Assembly: GCA_036268295.1 (NCBI GenBank)
Contig: DATAUK010000050.1
Span: 94,879-158,878, forward strand
Source of the DNA: DATAUK01 sp036268295
GTDB lineage: Bacteria; Actinomycetota; Actinomycetes; JAFAQI01
Reading direction: 5' to 3'
DNA: 64,000 bases
Part shown: in pieces, positions 34,869 through 43,737 of the stretch
Layout: every line of letters begins with the position of its first letter
Numbering within the stretch: position 1 is the first letter of the stretch
Made by a program: the position numbers and the translations under genes
The notes under the pieces: model-generated
What the model was told of the DNA's origin: nothing
What the model saw: only the letters and a program-made list of their open reading frames with translations
The model's database searches: none

Positions 34869-34897
34869 TTGACTATTGCGGGCCTCGGCAATAACTT
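34869..34897 (+). promoter_or_regulatory. Promoter with overlapping operator-like inverted repeat; leaderless arsR transcript predicted
   Basis: TTGACT (34869-34874), a 17-base spacer, and TAACTT (34892-34897) form a good vegetative promoter. The expected transcription start, 7 bases after the -10, coincides with the A of the arsR ATG at 34904, so the mRNA would be leaderless; no ribosome site is present. TATTGC (34874-34879) and GCAATA (34888-34893) form an inverted repeat across the spacer, well placed for autorepression by the ArsR protein. Confidence 0.6.
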
Positions 34898-34903
34898 AAC
34901 CGA

Positions 34904-35275
34904 ATGCTTAACCAAGCAGAGCCGCTGGATCGGGTGTTCCAAGCCCTGGCCGACGCGACTCGCCGCGAACTGGTCGCGCGGCTGATCTGCGGGCCGGCGT
35001 CGGTCAGCGAGCTCGCCGGCCCGCTGTCGATGTCGCTTCCGGCCGTGATGCAGCACCTCGCCGTACTCGAAAGCTGCGGGCTGGTCAGCTCGCAGAAGGT
35101 CGGCCGGGTCCGCACCTGCCAGCTCGAGCCCACCGCCATGAGCGCTGCCGAGGACTGGATCGGCCGGCAACGACTGGTCTGGGAACGCCGGCTCGACCGG
35201 CTCGGCGACGTTCTCGCCGAATCCGCCGAATCGCCTGAAACCCGAGAGCTACCAACCGAGAGGACCACCCGATGA
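34904..35275 (+). CDS. ArsR-family transcriptional repressor (SRPBCC-linked type)
   Basis: 123 residues with a winged helix-turn-helix: FQALADATRRELVARL, then the recognition helix in SLPAVMQHLAVLE, and the wing with GLVSSQKVGRVRTCQLEP. The metal-binding CxC motif of classical ArsR/SmtB sensors is absent. This subgroup typically regulates a neighbouring SRPBCC/AHSA1 gene, which here overlaps its stop by 4 bases. The promoter just upstream appears leaderless with an inverted repeat that may be its own operator. Confidence 0.9.
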   Translation: MLNQAEPLDRVFQALADATRRELVARLICGPASVSELAGPLSMSLPAVMQHLAVLESCGLVSSQKVGRVRTCQLEPTAMSAAEDWIGRQRLVWERRLDRLGDVLAESAESPETRELPTERTTR

Positions 35276-35709
35276 CCGACCGCGCCGTCAACCACGCCAC
35301 GTTCACCCACGAGCGCACCTACCCCGCCGCGCCTGCCCGGGTCTTCGCCGCCTGGGCCGACCCGGACACCAAGCGGCGCTGGCTCGGTGCCGGCGACGAC
35401 TACGAGCTCAGCTTCGAGATCGGCGGTCATGAGACCGTCCAGGCCAGCCACGAGGGCAAGAAGATCACCTGGCACACGACCTACGTCGAGATCGTGCCGA
35501 GCGAGCGGATCGTCTACACCGCGACGCTTCATTTCGACGACACGCTGGCGACCGCGTCGATCACCACCGTCGAGCTGACCTCATCCGGCGACTCGACCAC
35601 GGTTGTCCTCACCGAGCACGGCGCCTACCTCGACGGTCACGAACTGCCGGAGTGGCGCGAGGAGGGCACCGCGACCCAGCTCGACAACCTCACCGAAGAG
35701 TTCAGCTAG
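35272..35709 (+). CDS. SRPBCC/AHSA1-family protein
   Basis: 145 residues, one START-like domain starting FTHERTYPAAPARVFAAW (typical of AHSA1/CalC-type proteins) with GDDYELSFEIGG and an LTEHGAYLDG region, and ending in a helix. The ligand is unknown. The ATG overlaps the arsR stop (ATGA), so the two are translated together; the pair occurs widely in actinobacteria. Following it, 35710-35973 holds no gene I can support. Confidence 0.88.
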   Translation: MTDRAVNHATFTHERTYPAAPARVFAAWADPDTKRRWLGAGDDYELSFEIGGHETVQASHEGKKITWHTTYVEIVPSERIVYTATLHFDDTLATASITTVELTSSGDSTTVVLTEHGAYLDGHELPEWREEGTATQLDNLTEEFS

Positions 35710-35973
35710 CCTCGATATTCGTGATCTTGGTGGGTCGGCCCGCGAAGTTCGTCGTGCTGGACGTTGAGTTTGATGGCGTTGCTGACCGGCGCCGTCCGTG
35801 TCGCCGCCTGTCCGGTTGTGCTCGCAGTGCTTCCTGATCTGCGTGCCGGCGCCCAGTCGCCGCGCCAGATTCGCGATGCGCCAGTCAGACGACGCGACGG
35901 CTTGCCCATGGGCCCGCGCCCAGTCCCGCCGGTTGGTGAACCGTACGCCGCACCCCAGGGCACCGGATACGGC

Positions 35974-36933
35974 TCACAACCTCGCGGAGATCTCGGCGGC
36001 GGTGTCCTCGTCGTAGGCCTCCGCGAGACGCTTGTGGGCAGTGGCCGGGTCGATGACGTACTCCTGCACCCCGAGAGTCTCGAGACACAGCGTCGCAAGC
36101 ATCGCGCCGACCTGCGCGGACCGCTCGAGCGAGAGGTCCCAGGAGCGGCCGGCCAGAAACCCGGCACGGAACGCGTCGCCGACGCCGGTCGGATCCACGA
36201 TCGTCGTCGCGGGGATCGCGCCCACCCGCACTTCCGGCTTGCCGGCACTCTCGATCAGCACGCCGTCGGCGCCGTGGGTGGTGATCCGGATGCCGACCTT
36301 GGACAGCACGTCCGCAGCCTTCCAGCCGGTCTTGCTCTCCAGCAATGCAGCCTCATATCCGTTGCAGAACAACAGTTCTGCGCCCTCGACCAGATCACCA
36401 ATCTCCTCGCCGGACATCCGCGCGAGCTGCTGCGACGGGTCCGCAGCGAATCTGATCCCTTCGCGGCGGCAGTGGTTCGTCTGCCGGGTCATCGCCTGCG
36501 GGTCGTTGGGGCTGATCATCACCAGATCGAAGTCGCCGAGCGCGCCGAGATCGATCTCCCGCGCTTCAGCCATGGCACCTGAGTAGAACGACGCGATCTG
36601 GTTCTGGTCGGTGTCGGTCGTGCAGATGAACCGTGCCGTGTGCTTGGTCTTCGACACCAGCACTCCGCCGGTGTCGACACCGTGTTCCTCGAGCCAGCAG
36701 CGGTAGTCGTCGAAGTCAGAACCGACGGCGCCGACCAGCAGCGGCCGCAGGCCGAGTACGCCGAGGCCGAAGCAGATGTTCGCGGCAATGCCACCGCGTC
36801 GGATCTCGAGGTCCTCGACGAGGAACGACACCGAGACGTGGTCGAGCTGGTCGGGCAACAGCTGCTCGGCGAACCGTCCACCGAACGTCATCAGATGGTC
36901 GCTGGCGATGGATCCGGAGACGGCGATACGCAC
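35974..36933 (-). CDS. adoK: PfkB-family kinase, adenosine kinase type
   Basis: 319 residues of the ribokinase/PfkB fold. GGIAANICFGLGVLG (residues 47-61) is the first signature region, and the anion-hole/catalytic motif DPTGVGDAFRAGF is near residue 250. The N-terminus MRIAVSGSIASDHLM matches the mycobacterial adenosine kinase (Rv2202c), which is PfkB-like and unlike the eukaryotic enzyme, and the position next to erpA and glycerate kinase agrees. Start is the GTG at 36933. A sugar kinase substrate cannot be excluded from the sequence alone. Confidence 0.85.
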   Translation of the reverse strand: MRIAVSGSIASDHLMTFGGRFAEQLLPDQLDHVSVSFLVEDLEIRRGGIAANICFGLGVLGLRPLLVGAVGSDFDDYRCWLEEHGVDTGGVLVSKTKHTARFICTTDTDQNQIASFYSGAMAEAREIDLGALGDFDLVMISPNDPQAMTRQTNHCRREGIRFAADPSQQLARMSGEEIGDLVEGAELLFCNGYEAALLESKTGWKAADVLSKVGIRITTHGADGVLIESAGKPEVRVGAIPATTIVDPTGVGDAFRAGFLAGRSWDLSLERSAQVGAMLATLCLETLGVQEYVIDPATAHKRLAEAYDEDTAAEISARL

Positions 36934-37002
36934 GTCGCAGAAACTACCCGCTGGTAAGGCTTCCAATACTCGCGGGTCACTCTTACCGTCGGCTCTGTGA
37001 CG

Positions 37003-37224
37003 ATGCACCGGCGGCTGCCCTCAGAGCTCGAAGCCGAGTCATTGGCCGATCTGCTCAACGATGCGCGCGCGATTCCCGCGCAGGCGCTCGCGACCGTCAA
37101 GCTGACCGACGATGTGGTCGACCTCAGCGCGGTCCCGGTGCAGCGGAGCGCGGTGGCGATTCCGGCCGCGACCGCATCGTTGGTCGAGGCCGCCGAGCAC
37201 CAGCTGGCCGGCTACCGCCGCTGA
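37003..37224 (+). CDS. Small hypothetical protein
   Basis: 73 residues if the ATG at 37003 is used (a GTG at 36997 is in frame). The sequence is helical and acidic in the first half, with VKLTDDVVDLSAVPVQ in the middle. The codon use is normal for this genome. It is divergent from the adenosine kinase gene, and ribosome-site evidence is weak. I do not recognise a family; real but uncertain. Confidence 0.5.
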   Translation: MHRRLPSELEAESLADLLNDARAIPAQALATVKLTDDVVDLSAVPVQRSAVAIPAATASLVEAAEHQLAGYRR

Positions 37225-37260
37225 CCCGAGCGAACCTCGGCCAGTCGAGGGCCGGGTTCC

Positions 37261-37635
37261 TCAGTGGAAGCTGTCTCCACACGCGCAGCTGCCGCCCGCG
37301 TTGGGGTTGTCGATCGTGAAGCCCTGCTTCTCGATCGTGTCGACGAAGTCGATGGTGGCGCCGGCGAGATACGGAATGCTCATCCGGTCGACCACGACCT
37401 TGACACCGCCGAAGTCCGCGACCTCGTCGCCCTCGAGCGAGCGCTCGTCGAAGAACAGCTGGTAGCGAAGGCCTGAGCAGCCACCGGGCTGGACCGCGAT
37501 CCGCAGCGCGAGGTCGTCGCGACCCTCCTGGTCGAGCAGGTGCTTGACCTTGACCGCGGCGACGTCGCTGAGCACAACGCTGTTCGCGTCGGTCTCGGGC
37601 GCTTCGGGTGTGCTCGTGGTGTCCTGCACGGTCAT
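37261..37635 (-). CDS. erpA: HesB/IscA-type iron-sulfur cluster insertion protein
   Basis: 124 residues. The three cluster-binding cysteines are in GGCSGLRY (near residue 53) and SCACGDSF at the C-terminus (CxC). An N-terminal acidic extension of about 20 residues precedes the fold. A-type carriers deliver Fe-S clusters to apoproteins; the window holds several Fe-S clients (QcrA, LipA). GGGAGA lies upstream of the ATG at 37635. Its counterpart in M. tuberculosis, from memory, is Rv2204c. Confidence 0.92.
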   Translation of the reverse strand: MTVQDTTSTPEAPETDANSVVLSDVAAVKVKHLLDQEGRDDLALRIAVQPGGCSGLRYQLFFDERSLEGDEVADFGGVKVVVDRMSIPYLAGATIDFVDTIEKQGFTIDNPNAGGSCACGDSFH

Positions 37636-37777
37636 CGCGGTGGTCTCCCTGTGGTCAGCTTCGGTGCGTCAGATTGTGCCTTTCAGGATCAACGACGTAC
37701 CTCGCGCCGTTTCTTCCCGACCTCCATGTTCCCATAGGTCGCTGGCAGCAGCGCGGACCCGCCTCATCGGCGCGACA

Positions 37778-38878
37778 TCACCGCGACCAGGATCTCGCGA
37801 CCTGTCGACCCAGCTCACGCACGCCGGCGGTGCCGGCCGCCATCGCCGCGTCGACCGAGCCGAGTAGCTGCGCGACCGAGAAGACCTCGTCGATGCCACT
37901 CGCCGCGGCATCACGGACCCCGACCGATGCCTGCCCGGCAGCCACGACGCACGGCACGCCGGCTTGCTGCGCGATCCGCGCCACGCCGGCGGCCACTTTG
38001 CCGCGCAACGACGTCGCATCGAAACGGCCCTCGCCGGTGACCACGAGATCCGCACCGTCGACCTTCTCCTGCAGCCCGACCGCGCCCATCACCAGATCTA
38101 TGCCGGAAACCCGCTCGCCACCGAGTGCCAGCAGGCCGAACCCGAGCCCACCGGCGGCACCCGCGCCGCCGGCATGACGGACACCGGCCAGTCCGGTCTT
38201 GGCCTCGACCAGGTCGGCCCAGTGCTCCAGCGCGATATCGAGTGCCATGACGGCGGCCCGGTCCGCGCCCTTCTGCGGACCGTAGGCCGCACTCGCGCCG
38301 TGCAGCCCGAGCAGTGGGTTGTCGACATCGGTGGCCGCGACGAGACGGACACCGAGCGGGCGAGGCAGGCTCACGAGGTCGAGTCCGTTGAGCGCCAGCC
38401 CGCCGCCACGCAACAGCTCGGCCGGCTCAGCACCGAGCGCGGCCCACATGCCCGCTCCCCCATCATTGGTTCCCGAACCGCCAAGGCCGACCACCACGGT
38501 GTCGACCTCGGACGGCGCAGCTGCGGCAGCGATGAGCTGCCCAACGGCGTACGTCGTTGCGGTCCTGACGTCGCCGCTCTCGGCCCGAAGGAGGTCGAGG
38601 CCGCAGCCAAGCGCGCTCTCGACGTACCCGGTTGCTCCGGAGCGGAAGACCTGCGCGAGCTCGCCGCGTCCGGTCGGACCGACCACGTCGACGTCGTAGA
38701 GCTCGCCGGCGAGCGACGCGGTCAGCGCGCGCAGCAGCCCCGGCCCGCCGTCGGACAACGGCGCCAGCACGAGCTGGTCGGCGGCGGCGGTCTCATGCCA
38801 ACCAGCGGCGAGTGCGAGCGCGACCTCGTCCGCCGCCAGCATCCCGCCGAAGGAGTCCGGGGCTAGCACGATCCTCAT
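37778..38878 (-). CDS. Glycerate kinase
   Basis: About 366 residues, GlxK/GarK family, which phosphorylates D-glycerate to 2-phosphoglycerate. It starts MRIVLAPDSFGG (the family consensus is APDSFKG), has PLSDGG near residue 44, VVGLGGSGTNDGGAGM near 137, and TGEGRFDATSLRGK near 290. The ATG at 38878 is clear because the conserved N-terminus begins there. From memory it matches Rv2205c in the same neighbourhood. The 142-base gap after it, up to erpA, shows no gene. Confidence 0.9.
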   Translation of the reverse strand: MRIVLAPDSFGGMLAADEVALALAAGWHETAAADQLVLAPLSDGGPGLLRALTASLAGELYDVDVVGPTGRGELAQVFRSGATGYVESALGCGLDLLRAESGDVRTATTYAVGQLIAAAAAPSEVDTVVVGLGGSGTNDGGAGMWAALGAEPAELLRGGGLALNGLDLVSLPRPLGVRLVAATDVDNPLLGLHGASAAYGPQKGADRAAVMALDIALEHWADLVEAKTGLAGVRHAGGAGAAGGLGFGLLALGGERVSGIDLVMGAVGLQEKVDGADLVVTGEGRFDATSLRGKVAAGVARIAQQAGVPCVVAAGQASVGVRDAAASGIDEVFSVAQLLGSVDAAMAAGTAGVRELGRQVARSWSR

Positions 38879-38931
38879 GAAGCCATCGTGCCCTGCCGCA
38901 AATCCGTTGCCGTTGCTGGTAGGCAGAGTGG

Positions 38932-39807
38932 GTGAGCGCCGTCCGGCTGATGACCGAAGCAGACGTCGAAGGTGCCGCACGGGTGCAGGCGGCATCGTTC
39001 CGTGACCTCGACAAGCGCGAGGGCCTGCCGGTCACCGAGATGACCGACGCGGTCTGGCAGCGGCTGTTCGGCCGGCTGCGACACTTCTTGACCAATGACC
39101 CCGCTGGGTCGTGGGTCGCCACCGAAGACGACCGGGTGATCGGGTGCGCGCTGGCGTTGCGACGCGAGTCGCTGTGGGGGCTGTCATTGCTCGTCGTCGA
39201 CCCGGCGTCGCAGTCCGCCGGCGCCGGACGCAAGCTGCTCGATGCCTCGCTGACCTACGCCGAGGGCTGCCGGCATGCGGTGATCCTGTCCAGCTCCGAC
39301 CCTCGCGCGATGCGCAGCTACGCGACGAGTGGGTTCGCCCTGCATCCGCAGGTGCATGGCGTGGGCACACCGGATCGAGCCAGCTTGCCCGCGCTGCACG
39401 GCCGGGTTCGCGACGGCTCGGCCGATGACGCGACGTTCGCCGACGACATCGACCGAGCAGTTCGCGGTGCGGCTCACGGCCCGGACCATCTCCGGATGGC
39501 CACCGACTGTCCGATGTTCGTCATCGACGATGTCGACGGCCGTGGCTATGCCTACCTCCGCCCCGACGGTGAGGTCGCGACCCTCGCCGCAACCGACGAC
39601 GAGAGCGCGACCGCGCTGTTGTGGCGCTGCCTGGCGCACGCCGACGAGACCGGTGTGGCAGCGACCGTCGAGCATGTCAACGCGGCACAGCAATGGGCGA
39701 TCACGCTCAGCTATCGCGCTCGGCTCAAGGTCGCGCCGTCGGGCCCGGTCTTCTGGCGGGGCCGGACGCCGCCGCCGTCGTATCTGCCGTCGGGCGTTTA
39801 CCTCTAG
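38932..39807 (+). CDS. GNAT-family N-acetyltransferase
   Basis: 291 residues. The N-terminal GNAT domain (about 1-140) has the acetyl-CoA segment LLVVDPASQSAGAGRKLL near residue 86-103, where the loop is QSAGAG rather than the usual Q/RxxGxG/A with a leading basic residue. A second, GNAT-like half (about 150-285) lacks a clear acetyl-CoA loop, as in two-domain actinobacterial acetyltransferases. Substrate unknown. It is divergent from glycerate kinase; its end overlaps the convergent secreted-protein gene by 4 bases. Confidence 0.8.
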   Translation: MSAVRLMTEADVEGAARVQAASFRDLDKREGLPVTEMTDAVWQRLFGRLRHFLTNDPAGSWVATEDDRVIGCALALRRESLWGLSLLVVDPASQSAGAGRKLLDASLTYAEGCRHAVILSSSDPRAMRSYATSGFALHPQVHGVGTPDRASLPALHGRVRDGSADDATFADDIDRAVRGAAHGPDHLRMATDCPMFVIDDVDGRGYAYLRPDGEVATLAATDDESATALLWRCLAHADETGVAATVEHVNAAQQWAITLSYRARLKVAPSGPVFWRGRTPPPSYLPSGVYL

Positions 39808-40961
39808 GCCGGAGCCGACCCGCCCAGCCAGCTGAACTCGGTGCCCGGCACCTTGACGACCTTGGTCACCGCGCCGCGCACCAGCACCGGATCGCCGGTC
39901 GGCACGGTCCGGTAGTCAGGGAAGTCGTGCCCGATCGACACCCACTTGCCGGGCTGGATGATGACGTCGCCATTGGAGTTGCCGGCGACCGCGATCGCCT
40001 GCTGCTTGACGGTGCGCCAGTTGCCCTTCGAGTACGTCGCCGCAAGGCTTTTCACGCCGTGCGCCGTGGCGCGATCCCACAGGCCCCAAACCTGGTCGGT
40101 CGCGCCGGCAAAGCTAATCGAGTCGATCCGCCACTGCGCCTTCGCGCTGCCGACGTGGCCGAGTTGATGACGGGGGAAGCCGCCGCTCAGCGAGAAGTCG
40201 TCGGCGAGCGACGACGGCCCGAGGCCGCCGAAATCCTGGTGATTGCCTCGCTCCACCACCAGGTGCTGGCCGTCGCCGCTCACCCAGCCCTGGTCGATGT
40301 CGCGGTAGTTGGTGGGCGACAGAACATAGCTGTGCAAGACGGTGCGAGCGTGAGAGAACGTGATCAGCCGTAACCGGTCGGTGCGGTTCGGGCCGCGCGG
40401 AGCCGAGACCGCCTGGTCGTCGAACACACCTTGCGGCCCGGCGATCAGCGCAAACGGATCGTTTGCGAACTTCACCAGGTGCATGGTCGGCGAGACGCTG
40501 ACCCTGTCCGTGGTCGCGGTGTCGGTGGTGATGAGGGTGTCGCCGGCGAAGCCGATCGGCGACTGCTCGGTCCGGAGGTGGTCGACAACGCCGTTCTCAC
40601 CGCGCAGCGCCAGCACCGAGCGAATGAACAACGTGCCGTGCTTCGTCGGCTTCACGACGTTCTCTTCCCAGGCCAGCCAGGAGCCGTCGCCGCAGGCCAT
40701 CAGATCGGAGATCTCCACCTGCTCCTTGCCGGTCGGCTTGGTGACCGGGCCGACGGTGTGCGCTGCTGAAACGCCACCGCTCGCCGTGATCGACGCGACC
40801 CGCACCTGTTGGCTTTTCGTGACATAGGCCAGTTGCCCGATCGAGGGCGGCGGCGCCGCGCGCAGCGCCGGTCGCGCGCCTGCGGACGCCGACTGGGCAG
40901 AGACCAGCCCACCGAGCAGAACGACGGGGACGGCGTACCCAGCGATGCGGCGCAGCTTCAT
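39804..40961 (-). CDS. Secreted protein of unknown function
   Basis: 385 residues. A signal peptide of about 27 residues (MKLRRIAGYAVPVVLLGG, cleavage likely after ASA). The rest is beta-rich with repeated W/G/D-containing strands (for example DGSWLAWEENV, VSGDGQHLVVERG, WRIDSISFAG), consistent with a beta-propeller-like or TolB-like surface protein, but I cannot assign a family. GAGGAG lies upstream of the ATG at 40961. The 232-base region upstream contains an inverted repeat and a direct repeat (separate entry). Confidence 0.7.
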   Translation of the reverse strand: MKLRRIAGYAVPVVLLGGLVSAQSASAGARPALRAAPPPSIGQLAYVTKSQQVRVASITASGGVSAAHTVGPVTKPTGKEQVEISDLMACGDGSWLAWEENVVKPTKHGTLFIRSVLALRGENGVVDHLRTEQSPIGFAGDTLITTDTATTDRVSVSPTMHLVKFANDPFALIAGPQGVFDDQAVSAPRGPNRTDRLRLITFSHARTVLHSYVLSPTNYRDIDQGWVSGDGQHLVVERGNHQDFGGLGPSSLADDFSLSGGFPRHQLGHVGSAKAQWRIDSISFAGATDQVWGLWDRATAHGVKSLAATYSKGNWRTVKQQAIAVAGNSNGDVIIQPGKWVSIGHDFPDYRTVPTGDPVLVRGAVTKVVKVPGTEFSWLGGSAPA

Positions 40962-41193
40962 GACGGCTCCTCGGTCGTGGCTCGTCGGCGCTGGAAAGAC
41001 AGTAGCGCTCAGCGGCGGTTCTGAGCGGCATACCGGCGGATGCCGACCGTCGCCTGGAAAGACGAGAACGACGAACACGACCACCGGCCGCGGCGGCGTA
41101 TCTCTCGCTGATCGCCCGTCCGACGCCGTGGATCGGATCGGCGACGACCTCCGGTCCACGGGGTCGTTCTCGAGAAATCAGCGGAGTTCCTTG
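40962..41193. promoter_or_regulatory. Intergenic region with an inverted and a direct repeat
   Basis: No gene is seen. CGCTCAG (41006-41012) and CTGAGCG (41021-41027) form a perfect inverted repeat. CTGGAAAGAC occurs twice (40991-41000 and 41054-41063), 63 bases apart, about six helical turns. These sit upstream of the secreted-protein gene, which is read leftward, so they may be operator elements for it. No promoter boxes are convincing. Confidence 0.35.
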
Positions 41194-41862
41194 CTAGGCG
41201 GCGGTCGAGGTCTCTCGCTTTCGTCGCGATCGCACGACGGCTCGGATGACGAGCAACACGATCAGCACACCGATACCTTCCGCAACGTACGTCGCGTAAT
41301 GGCTGATCGTGGTGACGTGGTCGCCGGCAACCTCGCCCACGGTCGTCCAGGTCGCGACCCACAGTGTGGCCCCGAGCACGGTGAAAGTGAGGAATCGCCA
41401 GAAGTTCATGTCCGAGATCCCGGCGATGACACCGGCCGCCTGTCGCACGCCCTCGACGAAGCGACCGAGCATCACGACCGCCCAGCCACGCCGCTTGAAG
41501 AACTCCTCGGTCTTGTCGAGCCGCTCGCTGGTGAGGAACACGTACTTGCCGTAACGCTCGGCGAGCGGACGCCCGCCGTAGACACCGATCGCGTAACCGA
41601 TCGCACTGCCGGCGCTCGAGGCGATGATCGCGATGATCGCGACCAGGACGATGTTGAGCTTCCCGGTCGCCGCATACAGCGATGCGGCGATCAGGATGGT
41701 CTCGCCCGGCAGCGGCAGGCCGATGTTCTCCAGCAGCAGCACCCCGCCGACGGCGAGATAGCCGTAGTGCTCCAGCGTCGGCTCGAGCTTTCCGAAGACG
41801 CCCGGCAGCGGCTTGGCGCCGGAGCTGGCATGCGCAACGAGCGCCACGACGGTGTCGATCAT
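41194..41862 (-). CDS. DedA-family membrane protein
   Basis: 222 residues with four to five membrane helices. The family segments ENIGLPLPGE (residues 45-54), GSAIGYAIGVYGG and the FVEGVRQAAGVIAGIS region (in place of the common GRFIPGVRT with its Arg) are present. DedA/VTT-fold proteins act in membrane lipid flipping, including undecaprenyl phosphate, and in proton-dependent homeostasis. Standing next to the psp genes fits a membrane-stress theme, but they are not overlapping. Confidence 0.88.
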   Translation of the reverse strand: MIDTVVALVAHASSGAKPLPGVFGKLEPTLEHYGYLAVGGVLLLENIGLPLPGETILIAASLYAATGKLNIVLVAIIAIIASSAGSAIGYAIGVYGGRPLAERYGKYVFLTSERLDKTEEFFKRRGWAVVMLGRFVEGVRQAAGVIAGISDMNFWRFLTFTVLGATLWVATWTTVGEVAGDHVTTISHYATYVAEGIGVLIVLLVIRAVVRSRRKRETSTAA

Positions 41863-41922
41863 CGCCGCTGCCGCGAGCGATCCATGCCTGCCCCTCCCCG
41901 GTTACCGCAGTGACGTGAGCCG

Positions 41923-42501
41923 CTAAAGCCCGGGTGCGCCCCACACCGGGAACCACCGGCTGAGGTCGGCCTCGACCTTCAGATCGTCGCCGAGCATGGC
42001 ACGCACCTGCAGCTCACGCGTGTTGTCGCGCTTGGACGGCCCGATCGGCGCGAACGGATACCAGGTGCCGCGCTTGTAGAGATACACCAGCCCGACAGTG
42101 GGGGCCTGGCCGTCACTGAACGCGACCAGGGTGCACAGCAGGGCCGGACCGAACCCGGCCTCGTCCAAGGTCGAGTTGACCGCGTGCAGGTCGGTGACCA
42201 GACCCGACACATCGTCGGGCGAGGTACGCCGGGTCAGCCAGCTGAACCCGTAGGAGTCGGTGGTCTCGTCGTACTTGCGGCCACCGTCGTCGGCGTCGAC
42301 CGCGAGCAGCTGCTCGACCTGCTCGCGAAGCCCGGCGAACGCACCGCCCTCGGCCGACTTGACGCAGACCGAGCCGCTGCCGGTCGGCCGGAGATTGCCG
42401 GCCGCCTGCAACGTCACCGCGGCGGACGGCAGCGAGAACAGCTCGTCGAGGTCAGGCTTCGCCGGCTTGGTGCGGCCGAGGATGGTGTCGAACAGTCCCA
42501 T
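41923..42501 (-). CDS. pspAB: PspA-associated protein PspAB
   Basis: 192 residues, soluble. It starts MGLFDTILGRTKPAKPDLDELFSLPSAA, the PspAB family beginning. No catalytic motif is recognised. PspAB proteins accompany PspA, PspAA and an HtpX-like protease in actinobacteria and archaea and are taken to belong to an envelope-stress response. It follows htpX by 22 bases and ends the operon. Confidence 0.88.
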   Translation of the reverse strand: MGLFDTILGRTKPAKPDLDELFSLPSAAVTLQAAGNLRPTGSGSVCVKSAEGGAFAGLREQVEQLLAVDADDGGRKYDETTDSYGFSWLTRRTSPDDVSGLVTDLHAVNSTLDEAGFGPALLCTLVAFSDGQAPTVGLVYLYKRGTWYPFAPIGPSKRDNTRELQVRAMLGDDLKVEADLSRWFPVWGAPGL

Positions 42502-42523
42502 GGATTCGCCGCCGTCGGCCGGA

Positions 42524-43462
42524 TCAGGCCGGCTGGCCGAGCTCGACCGAGATCTCGGCGAGCTGCGCGAGCCGCTTCTCCAGCGACGGATGCGTGGAAA
42601 ACAGCGAAGAGATGCTGAAGCCGTTGGCGAGCGCCGGGGTGAAGAAGAACGCGTTGAACGGCTCAGCACTGCGCAGGTCGTGGGTCGGGATCCGCGCCAT
42701 GTCGCCGGTGACTTTCTGCAACGCCGACGCCAGCGCCGACGGCCGGCCGGTCAGGATCGCCCCGGAGCGGTCAGCCGCCAGCTCGCGATAGCGAGACAGC
42801 GCCCGGGTCAGCAGGAACGAGATCGCATAAACCACGATCGAGACCAGCATCACGCCGGCGATGATCGCGGCGTTGTTGGAATTGTTGTTGTTGTTGCCGC
42901 GACCGCCAAAGCCGCCACCACCGCCGAACAGCTCGCTGTAGAACGCGATCCTGGTGATGAGTCCGGCGGCAACGCCGAGGAACGATGCGACCGTCATCAC
43001 CGCAACGTCGCGGTGGGCGACGTGGGACAGCTCGTGCGACAGGACACCTTCGAGCTCCTCGGTGTCGAGCCGCCGCATGATGCCCGACGTCGCGCAGACC
43101 ACCGCCCGCTTGGGGCTCCGGCCGGTCGCGAACGCGTTCGGGATGTCGGTGTTGGCGATCGCCACCGCCGGCTTCGGCATGTCGGCGAGCGCGCACAGTC
43201 GGTCGACGATGCCGTGCAGTTCGGGCGCCTCTTCGGGCGTCACGATCCGGCCGTGCATCGCATAGAGCGCGATCCGGTCGGAGAAGAAGTACTGCGCGAA
43301 CAGCACGATCACCGCGATGACGACAACCACGAGCACCGGCGCGCCGAACGCGATGACGAGCGCCATGACGGCGACGTAGAGCGCGCCGAGCAGGAACATT
43401 GTGAACGTCATCCGCGCGGTGAGGCTCTTGTCCGGGCGGATCCGGCCGGAGCTGGTGCTCAT
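42524..43462 (-). CDS. htpX: HtpX-type membrane zinc protease
   Basis: 312 residues, M48B family. Two N-terminal membrane helices (about 20-62), the zinc motif HELSHVAHRD (HExxH near residue 143), two further helices, and ELAADRSGA carrying the third zinc ligand Glu near 226. An odd feature is an Asn-rich loop (NNNNNSNN near 189) after a Gly-rich run, between the membrane helices. HtpX degrades damaged membrane proteins. It is flanked by pspAA (4-base overlap) and pspAB, so it probably serves in the Psp response. Confidence 0.93.
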   Translation of the reverse strand: MSTSSGRIRPDKSLTARMTFTMFLLGALYVAVMALVIAFGAPVLVVVVIAVIVLFAQYFFSDRIALYAMHGRIVTPEEAPELHGIVDRLCALADMPKPAVAIANTDIPNAFATGRSPKRAVVCATSGIMRRLDTEELEGVLSHELSHVAHRDVAVMTVASFLGVAAGLITRIAFYSELFGGGGGFGGRGNNNNNSNNAAIIAGVMLVSIVVYAISFLLTRALSRYRELAADRSGAILTGRPSALASALQKVTGDMARIPTHDLRSAEPFNAFFFTPALANGFSISSLFSTHPSLEKRLAQLAEISVELGQPA

Positions 43463-43737
43463 CCGGGGATCAGTCCGTCCTCGGTGAGCAGCTCCTTGAC
43501 CTCGGCCAGCGAGGCGTCGGCGGAGGGCAGCACCAGCTCGGAGGGTCCGAGGTAGTCATCGGCGACCGGAGAGCCGACCTCGCGTACCCGCGCCAGGAGT
43601 GCGGTCAGCGCGGTGGCGAACGCGTCGTGTTCACCGGCGCTGCAGGCCTGCTCGAGGGTGGCGTCGAGACCGTTGAGCTCGTTGAGCGCGTCGTCGGGCA
43701 CTTCGAGCTGACCCTCACCGAGAATGCGGACGATCAT
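43459..43737 (-). CDS. pspAA: PspA-associated protein PspAA
   Basis: 92 residues. It starts MIVRILGEGQLEVPDDALNEL, typical of the PspAA family, and is acidic with a central helix. It overlaps both pspA (43734-43737) and htpX (43459-43462) by 4 bases, tying the cluster together. It is thought to interact with PspA; no enzymatic activity is indicated. Confidence 0.9.
   Translation of the reverse strand: MIVRILGEGQLEVPDDALNELNGLDATLEQACSAGEHDAFATALTALLARVREVGSPVADDYLGPSELVLPSADASLAEVKELLTEDGLIPG

Noticed and set aside
35710..35973. Possible gene or HNH remnant after adenosine kinase
   Set aside because: A frame continues in phase after the adoK stop, but it has no start codon, no complete motif and abnormal composition.
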